Of a stretch of DNA of 64,000 bases, positions 23,116-36,093 are shown piece after piece. Source of the stretch: Lingula anatina (taxonomy: Eukaryota; Brachiopoda; Lingulata; Lingulida; Lingulidae); the NCBI RefSeq assembly GCF_001039355.2, contig NW_019774736.1, positions 1,132,501 to 1,196,500 on the forward strand, read 5' to 3'. A program made the position numbers and the translations under genes. Below the pieces are notes generated by a model, which was not told where the DNA came from, did not search any database, and worked only from the letters and a program-made list of their open reading frames with translations. Position 1 is the stretch's first letter. Each line of letters starts with the position of its first letter.

Positions 23116-26100
23116 GTGAGACATGACCTTTTCGTTTTTTCTTATTTTTATGGAATTAAGGATAGCTATATCTGGATGTGAAACATATTAATATTGTGGG
23201 TACTATTCTTAATAAAAAGTTTCACTTTTTTTACGTCTTGCTTGGCGGTCTACATACATGTACATGTAGATTTCCACGTACGTTACAATGCATGGGTAGC
23301 AATTGCATAGTTTAAAGTCAAATAATATGTTTATATATTATTGCAATAATAGTACAAATAGAAAATAGACATCTTCTTAATATGGGACTTGGATGTCACA
23401 GAGCAGTGGCTGTTGCACATGGTCTGATTAACATAGGCGAGCTATTAATAGAAATCCTTTGTTTTAAACAAAGAGTTCAAGGCTGCGTACTTAGCTATAT
23501 ATGATGAGCGTTTTTTTTTCACTTCAGAGATAGTTTCTTTTTAATGTAAAGAATTCAAAGAAAGAGGAGTATGGAAAATATACCTGCAAGTACATGAAAA
23601 TTGGGCACCAGATTTTAAAATGAATTATCTCAATAAGATATGTCATATAAACTGTTTAGATTGAAATAAATTATAGGGATGGTCAGTTAGTCAATTAAGT
23701 TATAGAAATAATTTTGTGGCTAAAAAATGCATGTATATACATTTTGCAGTTGAAAATAAAATCAAGTATTAATATATGGCAAAGATATGATACCCAGAAA
23801 GCTAATTATATATAGATGTTTATCAGCATGCTTTCATTTTTATAAAGGTGCATCACATTATGATGGATTCAAGGTGCAGAACATTTTTCTCCACTTGTTT
23901 ATATATTATTGCAATAGTTTGTCATGGAAGGGTATGCTTTTATTAATGTTTAAGCAAATAAATAACAACCTTCAAGTATGAAAATCATTAAAAATTATAT
24001 AAATTGTAACTCATCCATATTTCTTAAAACAAAAGCTTAAATGAAAAATAGGGAAAAAACAACTTTTAGTATTTCTTGCATTGTTCTAATTCTAATTTAG
24101 TATTTACATTTTGTTAGAAAATTTAAGTTATATTTCCAGTTCATTAATTCTGTTTATAAGTTATGTTGGAAAGTTTTTTAAAAACTGCAAAATTCATTTC
24201 ATTTGGTTAATGATTGATGAGAAAAATAATGCACCTAGAACTTTTGGAAAAAAAAAACAACTATTAAATTGATAATTTTTAATTTTATTTCTAAAACGTT
24301 AGGAAAAGTAGGATGTTTATTTTAGAGGTACTAGTATACTACATCTGCATTTGTAAATGTCTTGAAGTCATTTTCTGTATCTACATTTCCTACAAATCTC
24401 CTCCTTTCCTAGTTCATTCCTCAAATTAAAAGTACATGAAGTTGATACTTGTCTCTAAAATGTACCGAAACACATGGAGGTCTAAACATTATGAGAAATA
24501 TTTGGAATCCATTTACTTAAAATGACAGTATAGAATTTTAAACACATATGAAGGAATTTCTTTCTTTTTCTATTGTTTAAAAAAGCCTACACTGTGCTTT
24601 TTAAAATTTAAATGTAAAAAAGAAAATCAAATCTAAGTAAGTAGGATTAAATTTTTATTTGAAGGAAAACTCAATATGGTTGAAAAATCCAAGGTATTAT
24701 ATCTGTAACCAAGGGAGGCAGATTTACTTGCATGAAGAAGGATATTAGAATAAAATGTAATTTTTGTGGAATGATATTTCTTTGTTTTTTACCTTATTGA
24801 TTACCATTGATTGTGCATTCAGACTTATGAGTTTTTATCTATTTAAATTAATTCGGATGGAAGCACATTGTTAAAATTAAATTAGTTGAAAATTTATTTC
24901 ATTGTGATTGTGATTTTTTTAAAATTTAGCTCATTGACTTTAAAAGTTAGTAGTTAAAGAGGGCCCAGTTTATGACACTGAAGAAAGAGAATTTTTTCTT
25001 TGTGAGTGCTATTAGCTAGTGCCATCTGGTGTGAAAATAAGAGGGATTGATCATTGTGTGCTAAAACAAAGACTTCAATCAATAATAATGCTTATGCAAG
25101 CAAGCTGAGCCTAGTTAACTGTTACATGCAGTTAATTAATAGATGTTCAATGTCAATAAATCTGAACTTCTTTGTCCTTCATAACTCTTTGTCACTTGGT
25201 GGATGTAGCATTTCCAAGGTGAGTGATTGAAAATGTGTTCTCTTTTGAGAACATTACATTTCTGTTGATTTGCTCTATTGTGTCTGAAATGTTTTTAGTG
25301 TGTATTAGAATTTAATTTGTCAATTAGAAGGAGATATCTTAGGTTTTTAAAATATGCAAAAGATGTGAAATAAATGAATGTAAGTATCAATAAAAATGAA
25401 TTGTGCTTGCATTTGTTAGATTGTATATCAAGGTCTTATTTTGCATGTGGTTATTACTGATTAAATTGGTCATTGCTGGTTGTACTAACACTGGCATTAA
25501 GTTTGTTCAGTTCCTTTTTAGTTTGATTTACCTCATATAATTTGTAAGAACTGTGAATTATATGCATATGACGAAGATATTTGTATATTTCGATTTCCAG
25601 CTATGTCAGTTTGCTATTCATGGAATCAATTACAACTCGTCACTCTTGTCAATGAATATATGTGCCACAGGCATTTCAGTCCTAATAAAACTTGATTATT
25701 AAATATGGCAGTTAAGTTTATAAACAAGTGTGTTAGATGGTGTTTGCTGTTAATGAGATGGTAGGCTGTACAAAATTCTTTTGAAATTTAAATTTATTCT
25801 AAATTGCTTATAAATTTTTATGTTAAACAAAAAGGTAGAATATATTTGATTTATTAGAATTGTACAACTAGGATATATTTGTTTGTCATTTTCATTATAC
25901 TTCATGTAATAATATTGGTGTAACAAAGATAAAACAGTATTTGTTTTTGTCTCTTTAATAAATTTTTCTGTAGTAAATGTAAAAAAAAATTTTTTTGATG
26001 GAAATTTCCATACTAGTGAATTATTACCATATTTGATTTAGATATTTAGGCTAGGGTAGGGTAAATAACAATTATGTGAGATTTTAGAGGCAAAATGGGT

Positions 26101-27547
26101 CAAAAAATTATTTTCTTATGAGAAATTTGAGCTACGAGCTTTCGTTAGGTCAGTAATTTCACTATTTTTAAAAACACATGCAAAGCATATGTACTACATA
26201 CAGTAACTATATTCATATATATATATATATATATATATACCTGTATAGAATAGGGTTGGGTGAAGCACAAATTTTTGATAAGTTAGTGTTGTCTGTGGCA
26301 GAAAATGATGCTTAATTCAAGTGACAACTATTTTTTTTCACAGCCATCTAAGTTAGTAAAATGAAGATTTTCAAAATGGCAGACAAAAAATGCCCTAAGA
26401 AAAAATTTTATTATAAACAATTAAAGGACTTATAGTTTGTTATATGTCTTTCTTATGTTTTTAGGGTTGTAAAATATATTTTTTATTTCTTATGTTAGCA
26501 CTGCCATTGCTACATTTTAAATGGAATTATGTTACCTTTTTTGTTGGTATTATCAAGCTTGACAGAAGAGAGATATCAGTCTGTCACAACAAGGAGTATT
26601 AAGATATCTCAATTTCTGCTGTATGTGAATTAAAAGGAAGAATCACAATTATTCTCACCTTAACCAACCAAAGGGTGAATGCCTTATCTTTCCTTCTTTT
26701 GAGAACATTTTCCAATAGAATAATTCATTTTGGAGCTACATGTAAAAAGCATTGTGCTCATAAACAATGTAGCTGAAGCCATAAACATCCTTTGTCAAGT
26801 TTTGATTGAACTCTTTCACTTTCATATATCATCACCTTTAGTCCTTGCACGTCACAGAAAGTTAATGTTTTATTAGTTCCCCAAATGTAGTATAATCCAA
26901 CATACTTCTGTTGACAATTGTTCTTTTCAAAGATAGGGAAAACACTTTTTTGGAGATTCTGACATTGTAGATTTCCTTGGCAACTTTTTTGCTGGCCTCA
27001 GCTTATGACAGGGCTTTCTTCCGGCTTCATACACGTAAGACAAAGGTGTATCATCCATCCTATCATAATCATTTTAAAACAGTCACTTTTTGGTAAGGAT
27101 ACAGGTAATTGATTCTTTATTATAATTCCCATCCAACAGATGTTGGGAAATCTTATCAAGATGACTAAGGTGGTTCATTAATTGTCTCCATAATCCAAGA
27201 TTCTGGCTCTTCATTCTAGCTTTACAGTTAACTGTCAGCTCACATGGTAACTGAACTTACTATAAAATGTACCAATCTCAGTATTGACATCAGAAATTGA
27301 TAATTTATAAAAATTTTTAAAAAAATTGTAAAATGTGAAAATTTAGTTTGAAAATTGTTCTGAAATTTAGCACAATGATTTAAACCTGTTAAAACATGTT
27401 TTTCTTGCTGCATTAACTTCTCCAGTGATTTTTCATTGTCGATAGCAGATTTGTTTTATGCATAAAAAGTAGCTGTTTTATTTTGATATTTGATATTATG
27501 AAATCATAAGATGCTGTGAAATATATGAACAATTATTTGTTTTGTAG
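23116..27547. other. Long AT-rich non-coding stretch
   Basis: No coding region recognised and all frames are rich in stops. An AT dinucleotide tract of about 25 bases sits at 26215-26239. It may be the first intron of a large plus-strand gene. Confidence 0.4.
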
Positions 27548-27622
27548 GCTGATGCTGATGGCAATCAAGCAGTCACTTTGGATTACAACATTAAGACAGT
27601 GCATGTCACTGGATAGCAGCAG
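27548..27622 (+). other. Candidate internal exon, 75 nt, gene unidentified
   Basis: A good acceptor (TTTGTTTTGTAG ending 27547) and a consensus donor (GTAAGT at 27623) bound a 75-base segment. In the frame starting at its second base it is open throughout and contains an ATG (LMLMAIKQSLWITTLRQC). The first frame is open until a TAG near its end. It could be a first coding exon or a leader exon. I recognise no protein family. Confidence 0.35.
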
Positions 27623-27925
27623 GTAAGTCTTTTTAAAGGTGCCTTTTCCTTTTCAAAATTGACTTAATAATGTAACATTGTACTAGTAGTCAACTCTTAT
27701 GAGATCATTACAAAAACTAAACTTAGAAGAAAAAAACAAAACACGCACAGTGACTAATGTGAAAAGCAGAACGGATTCATTAACCATTGATAAGTTTGGG
27801 AAAATTGTCGTTTACCCCAGGAACATCCTTTTTTTTCACAAAATAAACAATTGTTATCCCTTTTACTTTCTCGGAAAAGTCGAAAATATAACCAATGCCA
27901 CAATTAATCAGGGTGAGACAGTACT

Positions 27926-27953
27926 ACACACACACACACACACACACACACAC
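27926..27953. repeat. (CA)n microsatellite
   Basis: Perfect CA tract of about 28 bases, 19 bases before a foldback element. Confidence 0.95.
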
Positions 27954-27971
27954 TTCAGAAGTGCAGTTTAA

Positions 27972-28197
27972 GGGTGTATTTCAAGAGATTTAGATCAATC
28001 CAGGGATTAAGATTTAGATCGACCTAACTCCCTGGGGGTTCAAGCTAAATTGCAGTCAGCCGAGCGCGCACCATAGTTAATTACCCTCTAGCAGCTTTCA
28101 GTAGGCGGGACAGACGCTTAAGCCAGCTAAGCTGACAGTAAACTAGTGAGACTCCCCACAGGGATAGATCGATCTAAAAATCTATGGAAATGGGGTG
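27972..28197. mobile_element. MITE-like foldback element, family B
   Basis: About 226 bases with imperfect inverted termini. Both ends carry an AGATTTAGATC / GATCTAAAAATCT block, and TAA flanks both sides (27969-27971 and 28198-28200). The middle contains GGCGGGACAGACG and GCTAAGCTGACAGTAA, shared with the copy at 44606. No coding capacity. Confidence 0.75.
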
Positions 28198-28200
28198 TAA

Positions 28201-31200
28201 ATGTATTTATGAAGATAATCCAGTAGACTTCTGATACCTTGTTTGTATTCCTGCTAATAAGTCAAAACATTAGAGCCTGTCTTTGAGAAAAATGTATTCA
28301 GTATTGGATTGGGTTTCATTGATGGGGAATAAATTGACCACATTTTTGAAAGTTTGGGAAGAAACATTTCCAACAGAGTTCAAAGGATGTGTTAATATGA
28401 AAAAAGAATAGATTGGGCATAGATAGACAAAAAGAAAAAAAGACTCATGGAGAACTGTTTTAAGTTTTGCTAAGAAATTAGGGTAAAACTCTAATAGGTC
28501 ATATTCTGGCATTGAATTTGATTTTTTATCAAGCGCTATGTGGTCATTATAAAAGTTATTAGGTCAAAGCTTTTATGTGCTAGAGTATATGCCATGAAGG
28601 AGTATTACATAAAATTTCATGGAATTATAGAATATAATTTTTTCAGCTTTTCAAATTGAAAGTTTGGTGCATACACACACTGATTTTCTATGATTAGGGC
28701 AATTAATTACCGAAAGAACAATTTGATGAAGATATGGCTAGGAGTTTTGTTGACTACACATTTTAAAATGAAAAAGCACAGCATTCTCAAACATGTGATA
28801 CAGATTAACTTCACTTTTACATAAGTTTTCACTTTAAAAATGCAAGAATATGTATGGAAAGTTCTCATTTAAAAATTGTAAGACTTTGCCTGGATTTCAA
28901 CAAGAGAGTTGATTATTTATGTAAAACATAAGATAGTACTGCTAGCTGCTTTTGCTGCATGAACTCGAAAATTGCATCAGAGGAGATTCATGATTGTGCC
29001 TTATTGTGTGACATGGTCACATAATGTATGTATTTAGACATTTCTTCTTCTCTGTTTTATTATAAAGAATAGGAAAATCAACTTGCAAAAGAGAAAAAGT
29101 ATTTTTCTCACGTAAAGACTATTTTAAAAATGCCATAATATTTAGTTGACAGATATGTGAATGATATTAGTAGTTAATTTTCATAAAATTGTATCGATAA
29201 AAGTCATCCAAGAGACTACTTGTTCATGTATAGATGGTCATAGGTATTAGACTATTTTTGGATAGTGATATTATGTTTGATAGGATCCAGCTATGCCTAC
29301 TGTTAGTGTACTAAGTACATTTAAAACACTTTGAAACCACATAGCAAGAAGAAACTAGTTTAGGTCTAACATTTTGTCAGGAATATGTAGTTTGTTAGGA
29401 AATATATTATTCCCTACTTATTGCAAACCCTTAGATCTACCTAACAAAAGCTGGAAAAATAATCTTCACAGTAGTTACTGGTATATACATTTTAACCTTA
29501 TCAATAGTATAAATTTTAAGTAAAAGGTGGCAGCACATACACCTAAGCAGTGTTAATAATTGTGCCAAAAGGTGTCAGCACAGTTCTTTTCCAACCACAA
29601 GAGGGCAGCAGGTCAGGTGCATTAGGTGCAAGACCCTCCCAACAACTTACAAGCCACAATGAATAATGAAAAGATTCTGTGAAAACTTGATTAATTTTGT
29701 GTATAAGTGTGAAATGTCTTGTGGACTTTAATCCACAGGACACTTAGTGCTAGCTACCCATAAAAGCTGTCTCTCAGGTGGGAAAAGTTGTTGTAAAGTT
29801 AGTACAACATAGGCATGCTCCTTCAAAGTAAAATGAAGGATTGTACCCGCCCTGTGCCTAGCACATCTTAGTAGGGATAAATTAAGTTCTAATTAGCAGG
29901 TAATAACGTCTGATTAGTTCTCCCCTGTTGTGTAGCCCAGAGGTAAATCATGGCCTAATGCTTTCAACTATGCTAATCTGCCATCTGCTCACATCTACTG
30001 TAAGTCTCTAGGCAGAGCCAACTCAATGGGTTTTAATTAGAGAAATAACAACTTGCTAAAAACTCAAGATCATTTGCATGAGTCCTTTGGGAAAAAAGCA
30101 AGAAAATGTAGAGCTTTGTGTCACACTTAATCACTTTCTAATCATGAAATTTGATTCTCTTGCCTTTTTTCTACTTGATCAAATCAATACTCTGATTAAA
30201 ATTCTTATTTTTTCTTTACAAATGCAGTGATGGAGGGATAGATAAGATATTGAGCAGATGTTGTTGAATTATTCTGATGCATAACATTATTATTCTGAAC
30301 CTACTACTAATATATCACCATACAGATGTTTACTTTTTAATAACTGTTCTATTTTGGAAAATAACTTTTCTTCAAAATTTGCATCCAATGTGATTTCTAA
30401 TTTGTAATCTAAAACCAATACATACTTAACATGACATTCATCGTATATAGGTTAAGTGATTTTGATATGACATTTTACAAACAACATAACAGTTGAAAAT
30501 AAACAAATGTGGGCAGCAAATATATATTTATGTGTATATTCTTGATGACAGACTATGTATTTTACACATTTATTGTCTTCTCATGTATTTTTATTTTTAT
30601 AACTTGACATAGGAGCAGTGAAGTAAGAAATTATACTATATCTGTGTATTCACATAATTACTGCCTGGTGATGTAATATTGGTATAGATTCAGTGCTATA
30701 AGACGTAACCTGTTACCACTGTCAACAAAAACAAGCCAGACACAGGTTTGCAATGCACTGCAGTTGCACTAAGATGTGTCTTTCAATAGTGGCACTGAAC
30801 AATAACAACATATTAAGTGACAACATGAATAACACACCTTTAATGTAACTTATATAAGGCACACCTTAACGATATTATAATCCAATGGATTTTTTTTTAC
30901 TACCACCTGCTGGTATAGGTCACTTGGTGGTCATTCTACCTGGTCAGTGCACAGGACAGCCAGTGCGTAATGACTAAATCAACATATGTCCTTAAAACGT
31001 CTCTTTTTTTTCTTATATATAGTTGTTGCACTGATGGTACCAGAAGAAGTGTTTTGCCAGTTAGTGAAAAATAACCCAAGTTGTGTAGTTTTTGTTTCTG
31101 TCCTTTCATAAAACATGTAGACATAAGCAAAGCATGAAACATTTAAAAGACTTCATGTTTGTGCACAGACAATCACGTTATTGTACATACCCTTAAAATA

Positions 31201-31789
31201 TTGGAAATTGACATCCACATTTGACGCACGCAAGTCAATACACGTGTTTACAGCAAGTACAGCAGGAGTGTCTTGTTTTGCACTTACAAGCACTTACATG
31301 CACTGTTAAGTGCAGGGTTGGCTGTCTAGATACATGGGTCTAGATACATGTGCAGATATGATTAGGGTTTTAAGGGCATTAAAATGTATATACTGAATGG
31401 TAAACAGATCCTGCCAGTATCTATGTTTTATACTGACATACCAAATACATAGTGGTAGGCATCTTCAAATCACAGAACAACCATGTTGTAAAATGCACAT
31501 AAAAATAGTACATATGCTTTTTACTGGTATAAAAAATGTTGGCTTGTGTGAGACAAAAACTATTTCTCAATAAAATTAGATGTGCCAAATGAAAAATAGG
31601 GTGTGCTCCTTATTAAGGACTGATATACCACAGTGTAATAACAGTAGAGTTCAATCACCTATTTTCTCAGTGCAAGCAACTGAGAGTCATTATCCTAGGA
31701 ATTAACTCTAGTTTAGCACAGCTTACAATGGAATTCCGCGTACTATGGGTTCATTATTTTTAAGAGAGTTGGGGTAGACACTCCAGAAA

Positions 31790-31792
<3 letters not shown>
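28201..31792. other. Non-coding AT-rich region; one CTCF-like motif
   Basis: No gene recognised. The only individually notable site is the CTCF-like motif at 29595-29608, listed separately. Confidence 0.4.
29595..29608 (+). promoter_or_regulatory. CTCF-like binding motif
   Basis: The sequence CCACAAGAGGGCAG, followed by CAGG, matches the bilaterian CTCF core (CCASYAGRKGGCRS) at all but one position. A single match is weak evidence, but it is unusual in this AT-rich background. Confidence 0.4.

Positions 31793-31875
<83 letters not shown>
31793..31875. repeat. Long (AT)n microsatellite
   Basis: Uninterrupted AT alternation of about 83 bases. It creates a false Tyr-Ile repeat reading frame on the minus strand. 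Confidence 0.97.
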
Positions 31876-31878
<3 letters not shown>

Positions 31879-32674
31879 GTCAGGGATAACCAAGTGCTTG
31901 AAAGACATTGGTATCTTGAACTTTTTTAATGCCTTCAAAAACACATCTTAAATTTAGTTTACTGCCCTTCTTGGTGGTAAGAAGTTTTTCAGCATCATTG
32001 TTTTTGAGAAATAGTATTTTGTGATGTCACTGCATTAAACAAACTAGATTGTATTATTAAAGTGATTTTTAACTAGTAATAAGAACCTCTGCCTATTTAC
32101 ACCTGGCTTTTAGTGATCAATTGACCAAAGGGTGACTGTTGGTATTGCAGATGTTAATTGCATGTCTGAAGCCCAGTAAGGTGGACACCATGTCAGCATG
32201 TGATATATATATCCTCCCTTTCTTACTTTGTTGGAATGTGGAAGATGTGCTAATATAATGTGGAAAAAGTAGATGGAAGGAGGTGGTTTGAAAAACTTGT
32301 GGCAGTGACTAAAATATTCTTTATGTTTAGAAAAAATAAAATCTTTTTAATTTCACTTGACCAGAATCAGGAAAAAATTGAAGTGGAAAAGAAAAAAGAT
32401 AACCTAGAGTGAGCCTATGATTAGGGAGAGGGGAGGGGGGGGGGGTCAGACAAGCATGTTTCTGTGTACAACCTGGCTGCATTCACACATGAAAGATTAA
32501 TAAGTTCAGTGAATAAATTATTTATACACGCACTGTCATTTATCATCATTAAGTCTCCATACTAAGGTGTAGCTTGGAAATCACACATGTTAAAGTGCAG
32601 TATAGCAAGTTGTTAACATGGCTGATATGAACATTGTCATTTTACAGGTTTGGTTTATTAAAGGATTGGTGCTA

Positions 32675-32678
<4 letters not shown>

Positions 32679-32760
<82 letters not shown>
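32679..32760. repeat. Long (AT)n microsatellite
   Basis: Second uninterrupted AT tract of about 82 bases, only 0.8 kb from the first and of nearly equal length. It too produces a false Tyr-Ile frame on the minus strand. Confidence 0.97.
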
Positions 32761-32762
<2 letters not shown>

Positions 32763-34094
32763 TATAGTACTTTCTATCTGGAAGCTCCAGATTGTTTTGC
32801 CATGGCTCATGGCAATGCATAGTACTGAAAGTTATCTCAGCAAGTTTGTATTCTGAAAGTTTTTGGATATTTGATTTTTTTAAGTGAAAGAGGAAGATAT
32901 GAAAACTGTCACGACAATCTGCTTTGTGAAGACATTAGTGGGAGGATTTGGTAGGGTACTGAAACTGAAATATGTTACTTTTGGTTTTCTTTTACTTGAA
33001 AAAATCTGATAAATGAATGTTTTGTCAATATGAATTAGCAGGAAGTTATGGATTTTTTATTTAAGAAAGTTGATGGTAAATATTACCCTCATAGTTTTTT
33101 TAGCGACTGTTTTGGTGCTTCTGTGTTCTTGTGAATCATGCTAAATGGTTTCCTTTTATTTGAAAGGAGATTGTAGTGAAACCCAAAATTATGGGTCAGC
33201 TTATTATGTATGAATGTGTTTAAAACCCTATGCCATACCTTCTTCAAAATGCTATGTTGATGCTACAAATCTTGCTTGAAAGCTCTGTGCAAGAAGGTTT
33301 CCAGGGCATTGGTAGACTCTGGCTACTAGAAATGCATGATTTCATTTTCCATAAAAAGCTGTTGAGTCATCAGTTTCTGGGAGAGATGTCTGCTTCATTT
33401 GTGTTCACCTACATATGTCAAGAGTGTTTTGAACATGCATCATTAATCAACAGACTTTCTGTACTAAGACAATTTAGATTATTTTTGTTTGGTTTTACTA
33501 TGTATTAAAACTGTGTTTTGCTGTTTCAGTTTTTGATAAAGATTGTAAATACTGGTATATATAATCTTAATATGCTAATATCATGTTTAGAATAAAAGAC
33601 AAAGCATCATATATGTTTTAATCATTTTTGAATTTTTGCCAAGTACAAGGCATTGGCCATCTTTGACCCACATTTTTTTCAAACTCAGTGGTAGTTCAGG
33701 CATATAAGATTGACTTCTCATTTCTTCATATGTGCATTTTCCTAGCTGCTTTTGTCTTACCAAATATATGAAACATTTATATGAGATGTTTTAAACTAAG
33801 TTGAAAGTTAATTGTCACAAAAAATCTTGGACAAAAAAAATTATAGTCTCATACATGGAATATAAAAAAGGGTCTCATTGATTGTCAGTGGCCGTAGCAA
33901 AAGCTTTGTATCCCTTCCATGATTGAAACAGCAGCTGGAGAAAATACACCAGTGTTGGGCCCATTTTCAGTACAGTTGTGACTGCTTAACTTCTTACCTA
34001 ATTTTCAGCAGCCTGTGTAATGGAAATCATTCCAAATAGCCGTCTTTTGAGTGAATACTGAAGTGAGATTTAGCATTTGCTCATCCAGATTCTA
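32761..34094. other. Non-coding region
   Basis: A plus-strand frame at 33230-33508 is open for 92 codons but has no recognisable domain and no good splice context; I treat it as chance. Nothing else seen. Confidence 0.4.
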
Positions 34095-34262
34095 TTTTCT
34101 AGCCTCCTCTTGTTTTCAACATACTCATATAATCACCAGCTTTTCTGTTCTCTACTCAATGCCAGGAGGTGTGTCAATCTGTTAATCTGATTGCATTCAG
34201 CCAGAGTCCCCATGGAGTTGGATTGATCTACATAGAACAATAGTTTATTTGGGAATGAGCCC
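34095..34262. mobile_element. Truncated family A foldback element
   Basis: The right arm matches the element at 8380 closely: GCCAGGAGGTGTGT, then TGATTGCATTCAG, then CCATGGAGTTGGAT, ending GGGAATGAGCCC with TAA following. The loop-side sequence CCTCTTGTTTTCAACATACT is kept, but the left terminus is missing. Confidence 0.7.
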
Positions 34263-36061
34263 TAATTCACTGCCATTGGAAATGATGCATTAAAATGGCA
34301 AAAGTTTGTATAATGAATTTTAGTGGCTATAGTTATTTATTTGTTTTTTTGTTCTCAGAATTATTTTACCATTCTACACGCATTACCTAATTTTGGGTCT
34401 TTTCAGTGCCCTGAAGTACCACATTCTGCCTTTCAAGAACAGTAATGTCTGGTACTGGAAAGACTCTGAGTTAAGTTATATCTCTACTCAGTGATGGGGA
34501 TGGGAGTGGGCAAGACAACAAAAAATTGATTGAAAAAAATTGATTGCTATAGTCTGTAGTTGGTTTGTAGTTTAGAGACGGTGTTAGTTGAGATGTTGCT
34601 GAATGTGCTGGAAACAGGCCTTCAGACAATCGTGATGGAAAATGTATAAGTTTTCCTCTTACTGTAAGACAGGAAGGAGATAAACTTACCAAGGGTCTTC
34701 ATGTGTGACACATCATTTAAACTTGTTTTTTGGAGGAAAAGAAAACAATACTTGAAAAATATTGAAAGGAAAACAGTGAAAAAAAATCTGAATGTAAAGA
34801 TAAGTGTTGTTAGGAAAAAAATGCCACAATATAAGGAGTGGGCAATTGCCTTGCTAAAACTTGTTTGTAAATGAAAAGAAAATGAAACGGGATGAAAAAC
34901 TGGAAAGTGAAAAAATTAGATAGTGGGTTTGTTCCTTGAATAATGTTTGTCAAAAACATGATATGATAGACATTGAAACGAAAAAACAAGTAAAAACTCT
35001 GAGCATCACTAGATAAATGATGAAAAAAAATGAGGGCTGGGCATTTGCACCCTCACAGTTCCTGATACTACCCACAATAAAAGCAGTGAGACAACTTATC
35101 TCATTTAAAACAGACTCCAAATTTTTCCCTTATCACAGCAGTGTAGCTTTAGGGAGCAGAACAACTGCTTCAGACATGGAGACTGATTGTGGGCTTCCTC
35201 CTTTGACTTCTTTATCTTCCACAGTACCATGTCTTTGCTGTTTAGACGATGAATAAAAACTGACAGGTCCTTACCTAGCTTATTATCTCATCAGAGTGAT
35301 AAAAGGAGAAAAGTTATTTCAAATGTTCCTAAAACTACAAGTGTGGGCCTGTTGAAATGTTTAGATTTTATAAACTGCTATCTCTTGGTTCAACATGCTA
35401 GTAGGGCCCCATGTTTATGTTATGACTGTACAAGCATGTGCCCCTGAGATCTTATTACAACAGCTTCATGAGGAGCACATTTGGTCAGAGCATTTTGCAC
35501 TCATTGAGAAGATTTTGTTATATTTGGGTAACGGCCTCAGAAACTCAACTTTCACATGTTCCTGTCATTCATCCCTCTTTCCTTGTTGCCTGCTCATCCT
35601 TTCTGCTGTCTGCTGGTGGTACTTCTCCTGCAGAGATTTTTTTTGGACACCAGTTTTCTGTTGTTTGAAGAATGTACAAGTGTCTTTTCTTTCAGTTAAA
35701 AAAAAAGAAAAAATTATCCTTTTAATCTTAGCATAATTGATCAGTTATACTCAATATCTTACTTGCTTTATTTCACTACCTTCTGGCTGAAATTATCATC
35801 TTGCTATATTTTCATCTCAAATATCATCCTTTTCATCCTTTCCTCTTGACCTTTTATAATCTCTTTCCTTATTCATTTGAATATAAAAACAAATTACATA
35901 TCTTTCCTTGCTAAAATTTTTTCTTATCATTATCAAGACCAATCATATGTTTTCCTTGTCAATATTTTGTCTTACCATTAAAGATTAATGTGCACTTTTC
36001 TCTAACACAGAAACATATCTGTGAATATCTAGTGGAAAAATCAATCCATGGTCCTGGTAGA

Positions 36062-36093
36062 GGGTGGGTGGTGGGGAGGGTGGGTGGGGGAGG
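36062..36093 (+). other. Potential G-quadruplex tract
   Basis: Seven clustered G-runs of three to five bases are separated by one or two bases. The middle reads TGGGGAGGGTGGG, the same core as the well-studied MYC promoter quadruplex. No promoter is evident nearby. Confidence 0.6.

Noticed and set aside
22690-23181. Longest open frame of the right-hand promoter zone (163 codons, plus strand)
   Set aside because: No domain or family is recognisable, it overlaps a plausible donor at 23116, and CpG-richer sequence keeps chance frames open longer.
31723-31944. Minus-strand frame with a long Tyr-Ile repeat
   Set aside because: Direct translation of an AT microsatellite; the same applies at 32590-32820.
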